Below are positions 1 through 8,157 of a DNA stretch of 49,943 nucleotides, in pieces. The notes beneath the pieces are model-generated. The model made no database searches and was not told the DNA's origin. It saw nothing but the letters and a program-made list of their open reading frames with translations. This DNA comes from JAIQET01 sp035542575 (GTDB lineage Bacteria > Acidobacteriota > Terriglobia > Terriglobales > Acidobacteriaceae): NCBI GenBank assembly GCA_035542575.1, contig DATKLE010000040.1, forward strand, positions 1 through 49,943, read 5' to 3'. Position numbers and translations under genes: made by a program. Within the stretch, counting starts at the first letter, position 1. Every line of letters starts with the position of its first letter.

Positions 1-702
1 TGGCATTTCGGGCCTCTCGGGCGAAGCGCTGGCGGCCTGCATCTGAGCCGGCGGCTGAGGCCGGGCATAGCGCTGGTACTTCGAGATGGACTCTCCTGGA
101 AGCAATATCGGCTGATAGCCTGGTGGCGGACCGTACTCGCCCCGCGGCGATTCCCGGGGCGCTTCCCTCGACTGATCCGGCGACGGCCGGGCAAACTTGG
201 ACTCCGGCATACGTTCGCCGCGCCGGCCGCGACGACGCCGGCGCCCTCGCCAGCCGCGCGGGTCCCGTTGCTGACCCTCCGAAACATCGAGTGGCTCGCG
301 TGGCTCCGCCTGTGGCTCCGGAGCCTCCCCGGCGCTCTCCTGCGGCATCGGTTCAGTTTCGCGGATGGGAGCGGGGGCCACGGCAGCAGCCGTCTGCCCT
401 TCTGCACTTTGGGGTTGACTGTGGTTGAACACCGGACGGCCCGCTGGAACGTCTTCGACTTCTTCGGAATCTTCCAGCTCCATGAAATCGGAGACGTAAA
501 GGAAGGCGTCGCGTTCTAATCCGATGTCAACAAAGGCCGACTGCATGCCAGGTAGCACACGGGTGACCCGGCCCTTATAAATCGAACCGGCTAAGGTGTA
601 TTCGTTTTCCCGTTCCAGGTAAATTTCAGCAAGTTGATCGTCTTCGACCAACCCCACTTTGGTCTCGTGAGGGGTGGAAGACACAAACAATTCTCTTGTC
701 AT
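1..702 (-). CDS. RNase E/G family endoribonuclease, N-terminal part (runs off left edge)
   Basis: First 234 codons of a cytoplasmic endoribonuclease of the RNase E/G family, which cuts single-stranded RNA in rRNA maturation and mRNA decay. The ATG gives MTRELFVSSTPHETKVGLVE, then the start of an S1 RNA-binding fold (about residues 36-72, motif GRVTRVLPGMQSAFVDIG). After FLYVSDF the S1 fold is interrupted by a low-complexity stretch: acidic, then Pro/Glu-rich, then Arg-rich (GWRGRRRRRGRRGER near residue 155), then Pro/Gln-rich. The stretch is still running at the edge, so it is at least 160 residues long. The catalytic part lies outside the window. It follows rodA on the same strand, matching the common mre-rng neighbourhood. 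The name rne or rng cannot be decided from the N-terminus. Confidence 0.9.
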   Translation of the reverse strand, partial: MTRELFVSSTPHETKVGLVEDDQLAEIYLERENEYTLAGSIYKGRVTRVLPGMQSAFVDIGLERDAFLYVSDFMELEDSEEVEDVPAGRPVFNHSQPQSAEGQTAAAVAPAPIRETEPMPQESAGEAPEPQAEPREPLDVSEGQQRDPRGWRGRRRRRGRRGERMPESKFARPSPDQSREAPRESPRGEYGPPPGYQPILLPGESISKYQRYARPQPPAQMQAASASPERPEMP

Positions 703-1085
703 GCAAACTCCGGTTCTGCCGCAGAGCGACAGAGGTCACCGGAACCGAGGCAGGTTCGAACGGGAGGAATCGAGCTTCGCGATTGGAATCGGCCGACACA
801 AGACACTTCTTGGGCCTCGGAGTTGCCTCCGGAACCGAATCCGTGAAATTGCTTGGAAACCTTTTCGCACTTATCGCACTATCACTCCGCCAGGTTTGTG
901 ACCGTCTCTCTCAGCGCACTGAGGGGGCCGTTACCCGCCTGCGGAGTTTTGGCTCGAATCCTGCCCGGCTTTCCATCCTCTGTAGCCGGTGGTTGCCCTC
1001 TTTACGCGAGGGCGCTCGTAATCTTGTTCTCAGGCTGCGCATGGCGCTCGCAGCATCTTCATCCCTGCCAATCTTCCTGCCTGCC
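703..1085 (-). promoter_or_regulatory. Long leader of the RNase E/G gene with two adjacent stem-loops
   Basis: This 383-base stretch separates rodA from the ribonuclease start and holds no convincing gene. Read on the minus strand it contains a hairpin GCCCTC/GAGGGC (1013-1008 with 1000-995, 7-base loop) followed directly by CCGGCT/AGCCGG (989-984 with 970-965). A CTCAG/CTGAG stem lies near 910-925. None is followed by a U-run, so they do not look like terminators. E. coli rne has a long structured leader through which RNase E controls its own mRNA. A similar role here is only inference. No clear -35/-10 pair was recognised. Confidence 0.35.
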
Positions 1086-2171
1086 TCAGTTTACGAATCG
1101 GCGCATACGGATATTCATTACAATGCCCAACGCCAGAAACATAAACAGGACGGAAGACCCGCCATAACTCATTAACGGCAAGGGTATTCCGGTAACCGGC
1201 ATAAAGCCGACGACCATGCCGACGTTGACCAGGACGTGGAAGCTAAGCACCGCAACCACCCCCATGACGACGAACGTGCCGGCGCGGTCGGGCGCCGTTT
1301 GCGCGTTCTGGGTCAAACGCATCAGCACAATAAAGTATAACAGCAAGGCCCCCAATGCGCCTACAAATCCATGCTCTTCCGAGAGAGCGGCGAAGATGAA
1401 GTCGGTCTGGGGGACGGGAAGAAAGGAAAGGTGGGTCTGTGAACCGGCCTCGCTACCCCACAGGCCCCCCGACCCGACCGCGATCTTGGACTGAATGACC
1501 TGGTAGCCTGATCCCTGGCTATCGGCCTCCGGTTCGAGGAAACTGGTCAGCCGATCACGTTGATAGGGCTTGAGGACGTGCCAGGCCACCGGCATCATGA
1601 CCCCCGCCAAGACGAGCACGGTCAGGGCCTGCTTGGTCCGCAGGCCCCCGAGAAACAAACCCATCACCGCAATCGGGATGTAGGTCAGCGCCGTTCCCAG
1701 GTCGGGCTGAGCCAGAACCAGGAGCAGGGGCACGCCCACAATGGCTCCGGCCTTGACGAAGTCCCCCCAAGACAATTCCCTCTGCTGCAGGTCGGCGAAG
1801 TATTTGGCGACCGCAATGATCAGGATCAGCTTTACCCACTCCGATGGCTGGAAGTGCACCCCGCCGGGCATCTTGATCCAGCGCCGCGCGCCCAGATACC
1901 TCTGCCCAAAGACCATCACGGCAATCAGGGACGTGATCGCAGCAATATAAAACCAGTGCACCCGGTCGAGCAGGACCTGGTAGTTGACCAGGCTCATCAG
2001 AAACATACCGCCCAGGCCGCCGATGATCCAGTAGATCTGCTTGATGTGGGCGCCGGCGAATTTGGTGTGGGCGGTGGCGCTGCGGATCTCGACTACGCCC
2101 AGGGCGCAAATCAGCAGCACAAAGACCAGCAACAGCCAGTCGAAGTCGCGGAATGAAACGTAGCGTGACAC
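1086..2171 (-). CDS. rodA: Rod-shape-determining protein RodA (SEDS peptidoglycan polymerase)
   Basis: Integral membrane SEDS-family glycosyltransferase that polymerises lipid II during side-wall growth, working with PBP2. The 361-residue product has about ten hydrophobic segments and the family signatures GQRYLGARRWIKMPG near residue 90, FQPSEWVKL, LAQPDLGTAL and, near the C-terminus, GMVVGFMPVTGIPLPLMSYG. Length is normal for RodA. Start is a GTG six bases after the mrdA stop, so the two genes are very probably cotranscribed. No good Shine-Dalgarno is visible because the junction is occupied by a 7-bp tandem repeat. The TGGxxPLLSYG-type C-terminal loop and the PBP2 neighbour favour RodA over FtsW. 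Confidence 0.95.
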   Translation of the reverse strand: MSRYVSFRDFDWLLLVFVLLICALGVVEIRSATAHTKFAGAHIKQIYWIIGGLGGMFLMSLVNYQVLLDRVHWFYIAAITSLIAVMVFGQRYLGARRWIKMPGGVHFQPSEWVKLILIIAVAKYFADLQQRELSWGDFVKAGAIVGVPLLLVLAQPDLGTALTYIPIAVMGLFLGGLRTKQALTVLVLAGVMMPVAWHVLKPYQRDRLTSFLEPEADSQGSGYQVIQSKIAVGSGGLWGSEAGSQTHLSFLPVPQTDFIFAALSEEHGFVGALGALLLYFIVLMRLTQNAQTAPDRAGTFVVMGVVAVLSFHVLVNVGMVVGFMPVTGIPLPLMSYGGSSVLFMFLALGIVMNIRMRRFVN

Positions 2172-2177
2172 GAGTCT

Positions 2178-4163
2178 TTAGTACCGAGTACCGAGTACCG
2201 AGTTGATCCCGGGAGCGGCAGTCGCCAGTGTTGGCTCCTTCCCCGACAGGCTCATCAGGAAGTGCCCGCCGCGGACAGTTTGCTGAGCATCTTCGTCGGC
2301 CGCACTCCACACCGCTCCCACTTCCACTTTGCCGTTCCCTTTTGCGATTTTGGTTGGCTGCCGGCGCTGCTTGTCCACATAGGCTTTGATTACCTGCGAG
2401 GCCACGCGTGCCGCGAGGTATCCGTGTTCACCTTCTTCCAGCAGCGCGCATACCACGATCTCCGGATTGCGCCGCGGCTCCACACCGACGAACCAGCCGT
2501 TGTCCTTGAATTTTGACTTGCCATTCACCAAACGTGCTTTGGCCAAATTGCTGATGGTCTGCGCGCTCCCGGTCTTGCCGGCAAAGTCGATACCCTGCAA
2601 GTGGGCGCTGGGAGCGGTCCCTATGGGGTTCACTACGTCGGCCATGGCGTCGGTGATCAACTCCCAGTTGTTGGGATCGAGTGGGACCCTCACTTCGTCA
2701 GGTACGGTGGACACCGGCCGGATATTGGCCGGCAATTGCTCCGGGAACGCCACATGCGGCCGCCGCAATAGGCCCCCGCTGGCAATCCCGCCGATGGCGC
2801 GGGCCAACTGAATAGGGGTGGCCGTTACCGCCCCCTGTCCGATGCCGACGGAAATGGTTTCCCCCGCGTACCATTTCTGCTTGAAGTTGCGGATCTTCCA
2901 TTCTTCCGAAGGCATGACCCCGGTGACCTCCTGCGGCAGGTCAATGCCCGTCTTCTGCCCCAGTCCCAGCATGGTCGCGTACTTGGCGATGCGTTCGATG
3001 CCCAGCTTTTCCGCCAGGGTGTAGAAGAAAACATCACACGACTGGTATATGGCCTTGCGGATGTCCACCAGGCCGTGGACGCGATGCTGCTCGACCACCC
3101 AACACTTGAAGTACCGGCCGTAAAACACCGCGCCCCCGTTGCAGATCACATGCATGTTCTGCGCGATGCCTTCCTGCAGCCCGGCGGTGGCCATAATGAT
3201 CTTGAACACCGAACCCGGCGCCAACTGGGCCTGGATCGCCTTGTTCAGCAACGGGTGATTTTCGTCGTTTACCAGCTTGTTCCAGTCGTCGCGCGAGATG
3301 CGTACGGCAAACTGATTGGGATCAAAGGTGGGCCGGCTCACCATGGCCAGGATCTCACCTGTACGCGGATCCATGGCAACGATAGCTCCGTTCTTCCCTT
3401 CCATCGCCTGTTCAGCAGCAATCTGCAGATCAATATCAACCGTGAGCTTGAGCTGCTTGCCGGGCTCGGCCGGGGTTTCGTCCAGGCGGCCGACCTCCTT
3501 GCCGTGGCTGTTGACCACCGCCCGGCGGAAGCCGTTCCTACCCATGAGAATCTGGTTGTATTCCAGCTCCACACCCGACTGGCCTACGACATCGCCGGGG
3601 TTGTACAGCTCCCAGCGCGGCGAGTTGAGCATCTCTTCGCTGACTTCACCCACGTAGCCGATAAGATTCGCCATGAAACCGTTGCGCGGATAAAGGCGGC
3701 GGTGCGCCATGATGGTGTCCAGTTCCGGCAACTCATTGCGGTGAGCTTCCACAAAGGCCAGTTCATCCGGGGTGATGTCGTCCTTCAGATAAATCGGCTG
3801 GTACTGCGGCACGGAGGCGAACTTCTGGATGCGCTCGCGCACATCTTTCGGTTCCATGTGCAGGCCCTGCGCGATGAGGTCGGCATCGGCCATCAGATCG
3901 CGCGAGGAATCCCGCAGCAGCAGCGCGGTGAAGGAAGGATAGTTGTCCACGATGGTGCGGCCTTCGCGATCCAGAATCTTGCCGCGGGGCGCCAGAATAG
4001 GCGCGTTGCGAATCCGGTTCTTCTCTGCCAGAGTGGCGTACAGGTCGCTCTGTGCCACCTGCAGCCGCCACAGTCCGTAGGCCAGAATAAGGAAGATGCC
4101 CAGAATGATGTACTGCACCGCGGTCAGGCGGATGGGCGATACTTTTTCGTCGCGGCCAAACAT
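2178..4163 (-). CDS. mrdA: Penicillin-binding protein 2 (elongasome transpeptidase)
   Basis: Class B PBP that cross-links peptidoglycan in side-wall synthesis, anchored by one N-terminal membrane segment (residues about 14-33) with a periplasmic catalytic part. The N-terminal pedestal begins with ILAPRGKILDREGRTIVDN. The transpeptidase motifs are SVFK (Ser318, Lys321), SCD (375-377) and KTGS (530-533). The 661-residue length is usual for MrdA. Start ATG follows a repeat (4168-4199) and has no obvious ribosome-binding site. The last residues (NSVLGTRY) and the TAA stop are encoded by the tandem repeat at 2181-2203, so the native C-terminus may have been rewritten by repeat expansion. It lies just upstream of rodA, its usual partner. 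Confidence 0.95.
   Translation of the reverse strand: MFGRDEKVSPIRLTAVQYIILGIFLILAYGLWRLQVAQSDLYATLAEKNRIRNAPILAPRGKILDREGRTIVDNYPSFTALLLRDSSRDLMADADLIAQGLHMEPKDVRERIQKFASVPQYQPIYLKDDITPDELAFVEAHRNELPELDTIMAHRRLYPRNGFMANLIGYVGEVSEEMLNSPRWELYNPGDVVGQSGVELEYNQILMGRNGFRRAVVNSHGKEVGRLDETPAEPGKQLKLTVDIDLQIAAEQAMEGKNGAIVAMDPRTGEILAMVSRPTFDPNQFAVRISRDDWNKLVNDENHPLLNKAIQAQLAPGSVFKIIMATAGLQEGIAQNMHVICNGGAVFYGRYFKCWVVEQHRVHGLVDIRKAIYQSCDVFFYTLAEKLGIERIAKYATMLGLGQKTGIDLPQEVTGVMPSEEWKIRNFKQKWYAGETISVGIGQGAVTATPIQLARAIGGIASGGLLRRPHVAFPEQLPANIRPVSTVPDEVRVPLDPNNWELITDAMADVVNPIGTAPSAHLQGIDFAGKTGSAQTISNLAKARLVNGKSKFKDNGWFVGVEPRRNPEIVVCALLEEGEHGYLAARVASQVIKAYVDKQRRQPTKIAKGNGKVEVGAVWSAADEDAQQTVRGGHFLMSLSGKEPTLATAAPGINSVLGTRY
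2181..2203. repeat. 7-bp tandem repeat (GTACCGA x3.3) at mrdA/rodA junction
   Basis: Three full units of gtaccga plus two bases. Read on the minus strand it supplies the last codons and stop of mrdA and occupies the space where a ribosome-binding site for rodA would lie. Such a short tract is a candidate for length variation between strains, with the possibility of changing the MrdA C-terminus. Confidence 0.9.
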
Positions 4164-4167
4164 GGCT

Positions 4168-4199
4168 TAGTCGTCGGTCATCCGTCGTCGGTCGTCAGC
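4168..4199. repeat. Low-complexity GTCGTCGGTC-type repeat before mrdA
   Basis: Imperfect iterations of tcgtcggtc lie immediately upstream of the mrdA start codon. Similar gtcgtt-ggtc iterations recur at 6778-6810, 6894-6938 and 17849-17874, so this belongs to a dispersed family whose copies sit against gene borders. Confidence 0.75.
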
Positions 4200-4559
4200 C
4201 GCTATGATCGCGCGCGGGACCTTCGCGACAAAGAGGCACATCGCCGGGAACAGACCTCGAAGTTAACTGCATTGTAAACCCAGGCGAGCCGGCGCGGAAT
4301 GACTCCCCGAGGTAACCCCGGGACATAGCCCCGTGGATGCTACCGTCACAATCGGTTGCCGGTGAAGAGCCTGACTCTTCCCGGGTACACTACCGCGCCC
4401 CCTTGTTCCTCTTCTCCCGCCCGGGCGATGACCCCTGTAATTCGACTGAGTTACCTTCGCTTGCGAGAAAGCGGGCCACATCACAGAGTCTCTCAACCCT
4501 ATTCTCGAATAATGAGAAAGTTTCACATTCTCGCTTTCTTCGGGTTGATACCTGTGTCC
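4200..4559. other. Divergent intergenic region between mrdA and the PilZ gene
   Basis: About 360 bases separate the divergent mrdA and PilZ genes and must hold both promoters. No protein gene is convincing: the reading frame that extends PilZ upstream (to 4356) is Pro/Ser-rich, unlike a PilZ protein. A palindromic stretch (gagaaagtttcacattctc, 4513-4531) lies about 30 bases before the PilZ start and could be an operator. No consensus promoter is clear. Confidence 0.4.
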
Positions 4560-4892
4560 ATGAATGAGCGTCGTAAAGAACCGCGAACCCAAGTCGATCT
4601 TCCGGTGCGCGTCTGGGGCATTGATGCCAAAGGCGCGCTCTTTGCGCAAGAGGCTGTCGCTCGCAACATCAGTGGCAGTGGGGCATTGCTCTACGGGATT
4701 GAGCAGAGCCTCAGAATTCACGATCTGATTGGCGTCGGCTACGGCGACCGCCAAGCCCGGTACCGCGTGGTGTGGGTGCGCGACTCGGGCACGGATCGAA
4801 AGATCCAGGTGGCCGTGCACAAGCTCAAGTCCGAGCAGTGTCCCTGGAAGGACCTCCTGGAGCAAAAACCGGTCTGCATGTGTGCGGACTAA
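4560..4892 (+). CDS. PilZ-domain protein, predicted cyclic-di-GMP binder
   Basis: A 110-residue cytoplasmic protein made of little more than one PilZ domain. Both ligand-binding signatures are visible: the RRxxxR-type loop as ERRKEPR at residues 3-9 and the NxSxxG motif as NISGSG near residue 39. The chosen ATG is the first one that starts directly before the arginine loop. An in-frame ATG at 4512 would add 16 hydrophobic residues and cannot be excluded. It is the only plus-strand gene inside the minus-strand mre/mrd block, between mreD and mrdA and convergent with mreD. The position suggests a c-di-GMP link to cell elongation, which is inference. A standalone PilZ protein acts by binding partners, and none is identified here. 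Confidence 0.85.
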   Translation: MNERRKEPRTQVDLPVRVWGIDAKGALFAQEAVARNISGSGALLYGIEQSLRIHDLIGVGYGDRQARYRVVWVRDSGTDRKIQVAVHKLKSEQCPWKDLLEQKPVCMCAD

Positions 4893-4919
4893 GGCTGCCC
4901 TGAGACCTGACAGCGACTT

Positions 4920-5438
4920 TCACGTCCGCTGCTTGAACCGGTCCAGCGCGGCAAACAGCGCCACGGCTAACAGGGCGTTGGCCAGGGCGGAACCCAGCTC
5001 ATGCAGCCAACTCCACTGCAGCGTCAGCCCTACCAGCCCCCGGGCTACCAGGAAATACACGATCTCGTGCACGATGTAGAAGAACAGTGTCACCAGGAAG
5101 CGCGAGCCGGCGTTTTCCACGTCCAGCTTCACCCCCAGCGAAGACGCGCCATAGCCCACCACGGTCTTGGCGATGCCGTACACCCCGATGGGCTGGTGGG
5201 TCAGGGCATCCTGCAACAGGCCGATGGCGGCCCCGGTCAGCAGTCCCGTCACCTGGCTGCGCCGGGCCACGGCGAAGAAGATCACCACCAGCAGCGGCAG
5301 ATCGAAGATGGAGAAGAAGGGCAAGCGCAGCGGCACGAAGGCCTGCAGAAAGACTGCGCCCACCGGAATCAGGATCGCGGTCGGGATGCTGAACCGGTAG
5401 ACCTCCACCTGCTCCTGTGATGTGTAAGTGATGGGCAC
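4920..5438 (-). CDS. mreD: Rod-shape-determining protein MreD
   Basis: Small inner-membrane elongasome component that bridges MreC and the RodA/PBP2 machinery. The 172-residue product has five or six hydrophobic segments (for example FSIPTAILIPVGAVFLQAFV, and FFSIFDLPLLVVIFFAVA) and the GLLQDAL...PIGVYGIAK stretch typical of MreD. I chose the GTG at 5438, one base after the mreC stop, with GGAGG inside the end of mreC. A second GTG nearby (VEVYRF) has a closer AGGAG and is also possible. Starting upstream inside mreC would add a Pro/Arg-rich segment read from the wrong frame of the MreC tail, so I rejected it. Translational coupling to mreC is likely. Confidence 0.9.
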   Translation of the reverse strand: MPITYTSQEQVEVYRFSIPTAILIPVGAVFLQAFVPLRLPFFSIFDLPLLVVIFFAVARRSQVTGLLTGAAIGLLQDALTHQPIGVYGIAKTVVGYGASSLGVKLDVENAGSRFLVTLFFYIVHEIVYFLVARGLVGLTLQWSWLHELGSALANALLAVALFAALDRFKQRT

Positions 5439-5439
5439 G

Positions 5440-6765
5440 CTATTGGGGCTTGTCCTCCGGTGGGGCAGGCTGGGGCTGGGGCTCGGCCGGTTGTGGCTTG
5501 GGTTTGGCCGCGGGCGGCTTCGCCTCACTCGCGGCGCCCTTTAACTGGTCTGATACCTTCACCGCCGGGGGAGCAGGCCTCTGCTCCGTAGCTGGCTTGA
5601 TCGTGGCCAGACCGTTTTCTGGCTTGGGAGCTGTGCCGTTAGCTGGCGTGGCGGTTATTGGAGTGGCTGGTTTGGCTGGGGCGGTAGCCGCGCCCGTGCC
5701 AGGCTCGGCGGTCCCGGCCTGCCTATGGGCCCCACCTGCCACAATTGGCTTGGGCTTGGTGGCTGCTGCGGTCTCCGGCTTGGCCGGTTTGGTGGGAGGC
5801 GGCGTGGTCGTGGCTGTTCCGGTCGCCCCTCCCGGCTTGCCGGCGACCGGTGCGGGCTTCTCCGGCACCGAGGGTAGGCGCTGCGACAGAATATCGGCCG
5901 CGCGTACCGGTCCAGCCTCATTCAGCGTGGGCTCCTTCTCCTCCACACTGGTCACCACCAGCACCTCTTCGAGCTTGTTCAGATTCGCCGTCGGCTTTAC
6001 CCGGATATTGAGAAAGAAATCCGCCCCGGGCGATACCTTGCTGACGATACCCACCGGCAAGCCCTTGGGAAAGATGCGGTCGCCGCCACTGGTCAGGACC
6101 GCCTCGCCGGGCTGCACTGGTTCGTCGGACATCACCTTCTCCAACACCATCTCGCCCGCCGGCGTGCCCCGCAACACTCCCTGCAGCCGCGACTTTTCCA
6201 GAATCGCTCCCACGCCGCTGGTCTGGTCATCGATCAGCAGCACCTGCGACGTGCTGTCGTTGTACACGCGCAACACTTTGCCTACCACCCCGTTGGTGGT
6301 GATGACCGCCATGTCCGGCTTGATGCCGTCCGCCGCCCCCTTGTCGATGTAGACCGAGCGCGATTGCTCGCTTCCGCTCGAACCAATCACCTGGGCGGCC
6401 ACCGTCCTGGAGATGAACTGTTCTTTGAAGCCCAGCAGCACCTGCAGGCGGCGCGCCTGCTCCGCGTCCTCGCTCAGCCGCACTTGCTCGAGGCGGAGGC
6501 GCTGGATCTCAGCTTTCAAATCGCGGTTTTCTTGCCGCACGCCGCGCAGGTAGAAGTAGTTGTGCCAAAGACCGGCAGCGCCATGCTGACACCACACGAT
6601 GACTTTCTCGAAAGGGGTGACCGCATCGACCGCCCAGATGCGAATGAGCCGGGTTGGCTCATTTTCCGCGTTGCGTTTCACCTGCATGGCCAACCCCAGG
6701 ACCTGCACGAACAACACGGCCACCAGGATGGTCACATTGCGGTAGCGGGTGATGAGGTTTTCCAT
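5440..6765 (-). CDS. mreC: Rod-shape-determining protein MreC with long Pro/Ala-rich tail
   Basis: Periplasmic scaffold of the elongasome, anchored by one membrane helix (residues about 12-29). A coiled coil follows (about 78-112, ENRDLKAEIQRLRLEQVRL), then the MreC beta domain (about 120-275, with IDKGAADGIKPDMAVIT and VLTSGGDRIFPKGLPVGIV). The unusual part is residues about 290-441: a Pro/Ala/Lys/Thr low-complexity tail roughly as long as the folded domain and absent from classic MreC proteins of about 280-370 residues. It could span peptidoglycan or be a disordered tether, which is inference. It is followed almost without gap by mreD and separated from mreB by 180 bases that carry repeats. 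Confidence 0.93.
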   Translation of the reverse strand: MENLITRYRNVTILVAVLFVQVLGLAMQVKRNAENEPTRLIRIWAVDAVTPFEKVIVWCQHGAAGLWHNYFYLRGVRQENRDLKAEIQRLRLEQVRLSEDAEQARRLQVLLGFKEQFISRTVAAQVIGSSGSEQSRSVYIDKGAADGIKPDMAVITTNGVVGKVLRVYNDSTSQVLLIDDQTSGVGAILEKSRLQGVLRGTPAGEMVLEKVMSDEPVQPGEAVLTSGGDRIFPKGLPVGIVSKVSPGADFFLNIRVKPTANLNKLEEVLVVTSVEEKEPTLNEAGPVRAADILSQRLPSVPEKPAPVAGKPGGATGTATTTPPPTKPAKPETAAATKPKPIVAGGAHRQAGTAEPGTGAATAPAKPATPITATPANGTAPKPENGLATIKPATEQRPAPPAVKVSDQLKGAASEAKPPAAKPKPQPAEPQPQPAPPEDKPQ

Positions 6766-6777
6766 GGCACCAAAACC

Positions 6778-6810
6778 GTCGTTAGTCGTTGGCCATTAGT
6801 GAGCCAACGC
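6778..6810. repeat. GTCGTTAGTCGTTGG repeat with short inverted arm, before mreC
   Basis: Copy of the gtcgtt-family repeat 13 bases upstream of the mreC start codon. The right part (gagccaac) can pair with gtcgttggcc to form a small hairpin in the mreC leader. It belongs to the same family as 4168-4199, 6894-6938 and 17849-17874. Confidence 0.7.
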
Positions 6811-6893
6811 CGACTTTAATCCGCGAACCCGAGTTTGCAGTTTCCCACTTCCGTGGCGCCACAGGTCGGAGCGGTCTAGTTAGCGCGTCGTTT

Positions 6894-6938
6894 GTCGTTG
6901 GTCGTTCGCCGTTAGCGGGAGAACCAACGACCAGCGAC
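6894..6938 (-). repeat. Inverted repeat (13-bp arms) just after mreB
   Basis: Arms gtcgttggtcgtt (6894-6906) and its complement (6926-6938) match at 12 of 13 positions around a 19-base loop. On the minus strand the hairpin lies 7 bases beyond the mreB stop. There is no T-run, so it is not a standard terminator. It could protect the mreB mRNA 3' end or attenuate readthrough into mreC, as REP-like elements do in other bacteria. Confidence 0.75.
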
Positions 6939-6945
6939 TGCTTTC

Positions 6946-8010
6946 CTACTCGATCGAAATCTTCCGCAGCAGCTTGAAGTCACTGAGCATCTTGCCCGTG
7001 CCCAGCACCACGCTGCACAGCGGATCATCGGCGATGGAAACCGGCAACCCGGTTTCTTCCCGGATGCGCTTATCCAGATTCTTCAGCAGCGCGCCGCCTC
7101 CGGTGAGCACGATGCCGCGGTCGCTGATGTCGGCCGAGAGTTCCGGCGGCGTGCGTTCCAGGGCCACGCGGATCGCGTTCATGATGGTCGAAACGCATTC
7201 GCTCAGCGCCTCGCGAATTTCGCTGTCATCCACGGTGATGGTCTTGGGCACGCCTTCGATCAGGTTGCGGCCCTTGATTTCCATGGTCAGCGGCTTGTCC
7301 AGCGGGTAGGCGCTGCCAATCTCAATCTTGATCTGCTCCGCGGTGCGCTCGCCGATCAGCAGGTTATATTTCCGCTTCAGATAGTTCATGATGGCTTCGT
7401 CCATCTGGTTGCCGGCCATGCGCACGGAACGCGAATAGACAATGCCACTGAGTGAAATCACCGCGATGTCGGTGGTGCCGCCCCCGATGTCCACGACCAT
7501 ATTGCCGCTGGGTTCGGTGATGGGCAAACCGGCGCCGATGGCGGCCACCATGGCCTGCTCAACCAGGTGCACTTCGCTGGCTTTGGCGCGGTAGGCGGAG
7601 TCCATGACCGCGCGCTTTTCCACCTGGGTGATTTCGGAAGGCACGCCGATCACGATGCGGGGATGCACCAGCATCTTGCGGTTGTGCGCCTTCTGAATGA
7701 AATAGTTCAGCATCTTCTCGGTGACTTTGAAGTCGGCGATGACGCCATCCTTCATGGGCTTGATGGCCACGATGTTGCCCGGCGTACGCCCCAGCATCTC
7801 CTTGGCTTCCTTGCCCACCGCTTCCACTTCATTGGTGTTCTTGTTCAAGGCCACAATCGAAGGCTCGTTGACCACGATGCCCTTGCCGCGGGCATACACC
7901 AGCGTGTTGGCGGTGCCCAGGTCGATGGCGAGGTCGCTGGAAAAAATGCTGAACAGCGACCGCAGGTTGTGCAGGTGTGTGGCGCTGGAGTGAAAGCCGT
8001 TCGATGACAT
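6946..8010 (-). CDS. mreB: Rod-shape-determining actin homologue MreB
   Basis: Cytoplasmic actin-like ATPase forming membrane-associated filaments that direct side-wall synthesis. The 354-residue product shows the phosphate-1 motif (DLAIDLGTANTLVYARGKGI), the phosphate-2 motif (MVVDIGGGTTDIAVISLSG) and the adenosine motif (IVLTGGGALLKNLDKRI). The ATG at 8010 is preceded by GAGAAGTAAGG at good spacing. A frame extending 19 residues further upstream is read from leader sequence. An extra N-terminal segment (SSNGFHSSATHLHNLRSLFSI) before the DLAIDLG core resembles the membrane-binding extensions of some MreBs. First gene of the elongation block, with mreC and mreD downstream. Confidence 0.97.
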   Translation of the reverse strand: MSSNGFHSSATHLHNLRSLFSIFSSDLAIDLGTANTLVYARGKGIVVNEPSIVALNKNTNEVEAVGKEAKEMLGRTPGNIVAIKPMKDGVIADFKVTEKMLNYFIQKAHNRKMLVHPRIVIGVPSEITQVEKRAVMDSAYRAKASEVHLVEQAMVAAIGAGLPITEPSGNMVVDIGGGTTDIAVISLSGIVYSRSVRMAGNQMDEAIMNYLKRKYNLLIGERTAEQIKIEIGSAYPLDKPLTMEIKGRNLIEGVPKTITVDDSEIREALSECVSTIMNAIRVALERTPPELSADISDRGIVLTGGGALLKNLDKRIREETGLPVSIADDPLCSVVLGTGKMLSDFKLLRKISIE

Positions 8011-8157
8011 AGCCTTACTTCTCTCTCTGGTCTCCCGGGCTGCGTGCTGCGCAACGCGCCCGCTCAAACAATTCGTGTGACAAAGGGGCCTGTCTTTATT
8101 CTATGAGATAAGCCCAGCCTCTACTGTAAACGAAAGTCCGTGCCCCTCGGTGGCTTA

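Noticed and set aside
945..978. tRNA-like 3' end (ggctcgaatcc followed by a GC acceptor-like stretch)
   Set aside because: The T of the T-loop is replaced by C, the T-stem does not pair, and no matching 5' acceptor, D-arm or anticodon arm lies upstream.
995..1013. Terminator of rodA
   Set aside because: A stable 6-bp GC stem, but without a U-tract on either strand. A leader structure is the better reading.
3075..4277. 400-codon open frame on the plus strand opposite mrdA
   Set aside because: It is the complement of a certain gene in GC-rich DNA. The translation has no domain and no ribosome-binding site.
6894..6938. Rho-independent terminator for mreB
   Set aside because: The hairpin is good but no T-run follows on the minus strand, so I list it as a repeat hairpin only.
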